Shown here one piece after another: positions 4,782 through 5,587 of a DNA stretch of 5,587 nt. Both the position numbers and the translations under genes were made by a program. The stretch spans positions 1 through 5,587 of the forward strand of contig CAJJNI010000166.1 of the NCBI GenBank assembly GCA_905193085.1, in the 5' to 3' direction. The DNA comes from an uncultured Lachnospiraceae bacterium. Its GTDB lineage: Bacteria; Bacillota; Clostridia; Lachnospirales; Lachnospiraceae. The notes under the pieces were generated by a model that was given only the letters and a program-made list of their open reading frames with translations, searched no databases and was not told the origin of the DNA. Position 1 is the stretch's first letter. Every line of letters begins with the position of its first letter.

Positions 4782-5587
4782 ATGATTAACAGAAAAATTA
4801 AAATTCTCGGCATTGCACCATATCAGAGCTTAAAAACATATATGGAAAAAGTTGCACAGTCTTACTCTGACATTGAGCTTGTAACTTATGTAGGAGATTT
4901 GGAAGCCGGTGTCAAACTGTCACAGCAATATATGAATGATGGCTTTGATATAATAATTTCAAGAGGTGGAACCGCTTCTCTTATCAAAAATTTTTCTACA
5001 ATTCCTGTGATTGAAATTCCTTTATCATTTTATGATATATTACGCACACTGAAACTTACTTCTATTTCTGATAATGAATGTGCAATTATCGGTTTTGAAA
5101 ATATTACCAAACCGGCAGGTGTTTTATGTGACATGCTTGGATATAAGATAAAAAGCATAACAATCCATGATGCAAGGCAGGCAGAAGCAGCACTTTATAC
5201 ACTCAAATCTGACGGTTATAAATTTGTGTTATGTGATGTTATTACTGAGACTATTGCCAGAGAAACCGGACTTAACCCTGTGCTTATAACTTCCGGAATA
5301 GAAAGCATTCAGGATGCCTTTAATGAAGCTGTCAAAGTGTGCCTTTTTTCTGAATCAATAACAGAAAAATACAGCATTTTGGAAGAGGCACTTCAGGGAC
5401 AGCCATCAAGTACGGTTATTTTAAACGAAAATGGAGATGTGATTTTTTCGACTTATGATTCAGAAAATATTTCTGAAATGATGAGCTATCTGCATGAGAT
5501 GGTTAAAGATTCTAAAAAGTTTAAAGATACAAAAGAATTTCACATGATAGAAAATAATCTTTATTCTATAACTGTAAATAAAACTTT
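4782..5587 (+). CDS. PrpR_N-domain transcriptional regulator, N-terminal part (C-terminus beyond window)
   Basis: This plus-strand gene is open for 268 codons to the right edge. The ATG at 4782 is preceded by GAAAGGA with 9 nt spacing. Residues about 6-190 form a PrpR N-terminal sensor domain. Its landmarks are ILGIAPY at 8-14, GFDIIISRGGTASLIK at 54-69, IPVIEIPLSFYDILRTL at 74-90 and CAIIGFENITKP from about 98. The following part (ITEKYSILEEAL, then STVILNENGDVIFST) looks like a linker helix and the start of a PAS-like domain. In known family members this order continues into an AAA+ sigma-54 activator domain and a Fis-type helix-turn-helix. That part is outside the window, so sigma-54 dependence is not shown. 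PrpR of enterobacteria senses 2-methylcitrate; the ligand here is unknown. It diverges from the DUF438-transporter-kinase set and is the likely local regulator. Confidence 0.85.
   Translation, partial: MINRKIKILGIAPYQSLKTYMEKVAQSYSDIELVTYVGDLEAGVKLSQQYMNDGFDIIISRGGTASLIKNFSTIPVIEIPLSFYDILRTLKLTSISDNECAIIGFENITKPAGVLCDMLGYKIKSITIHDARQAEAALYTLKSDGYKFVLCDVITETIARETGLNPVLITSGIESIQDAFNEAVKVCLFSESITEKYSILEEALQGQPSSTVILNENGDVIFSTYDSENISEMMSYLHEMVKDSKKFKDTKEFHMIENNLYSITVNKT

Overview
The window is AT-rich DNA with strong purine-rich ribosome binding sites (GGAGG-type), short intergenic gaps and Firmicutes-type protein families. Together with the secreted dockerin protein this suggests an anaerobic Clostridia member, probably Lachnospiraceae-like. 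That is an inference from family content; nothing here fixes a genus.

Layout. Four genes lie on the minus strand and one, diverging from them, on the plus strand. Read 5'->3' on the minus strand they are: a DUF438/hemerythrin-like/PAS sensor protein (start 4435 or 4441, stop 3089); 42 bp further a TauE/SafE-type membrane transporter (3046-2267); a 237-bp gap with a large hairpin, a perfect dyad and a good sigma-A-type promoter; a DUF1537 four-carbon acid sugar kinase family protein with a GTG start (2029-785); and, overlapping its stop codon by 4 bp (ATGA), a secreted protein with two dockerin repeats that runs off the left edge (788-<1). Beyond a 340-bp AT-rich divergent spacer, a PrpR_N-domain regulator starts at 4782 on the plus strand and runs off the right edge.

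How it may work together (inference). The PrpR_N protein is likely the local ligand-sensing regulator. The kinase would phosphorylate a small sugar acid such as a tetronate or threonate. The TauE/SafE protein would move a small anion. The DUF438/PAS protein would supply a redox or ligand input. The usual partner of DUF1537 kinases, a PdxA2-type dehydrogenase, is not in the window. A dyad of the form TGTTTCA-N3-TGAAACA is perfect at 2171-2187, with degraded relatives at 2112-2128 and 4632-4648. It therefore occurs both upstream of the kinase and in the divergent spacer, so it is a candidate common operator.

The most unusual points are the translational coupling of a dockerin-bearing secreted protein to a cytosolic kinase, an in-frame 15-bp tandem array near the start of the DUF438 gene, the loss of hemerythrin-type ligands in that protein, and the repeat-rich divergent spacer. 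No RNA genes, mobile elements or CRISPR arrays were seen.
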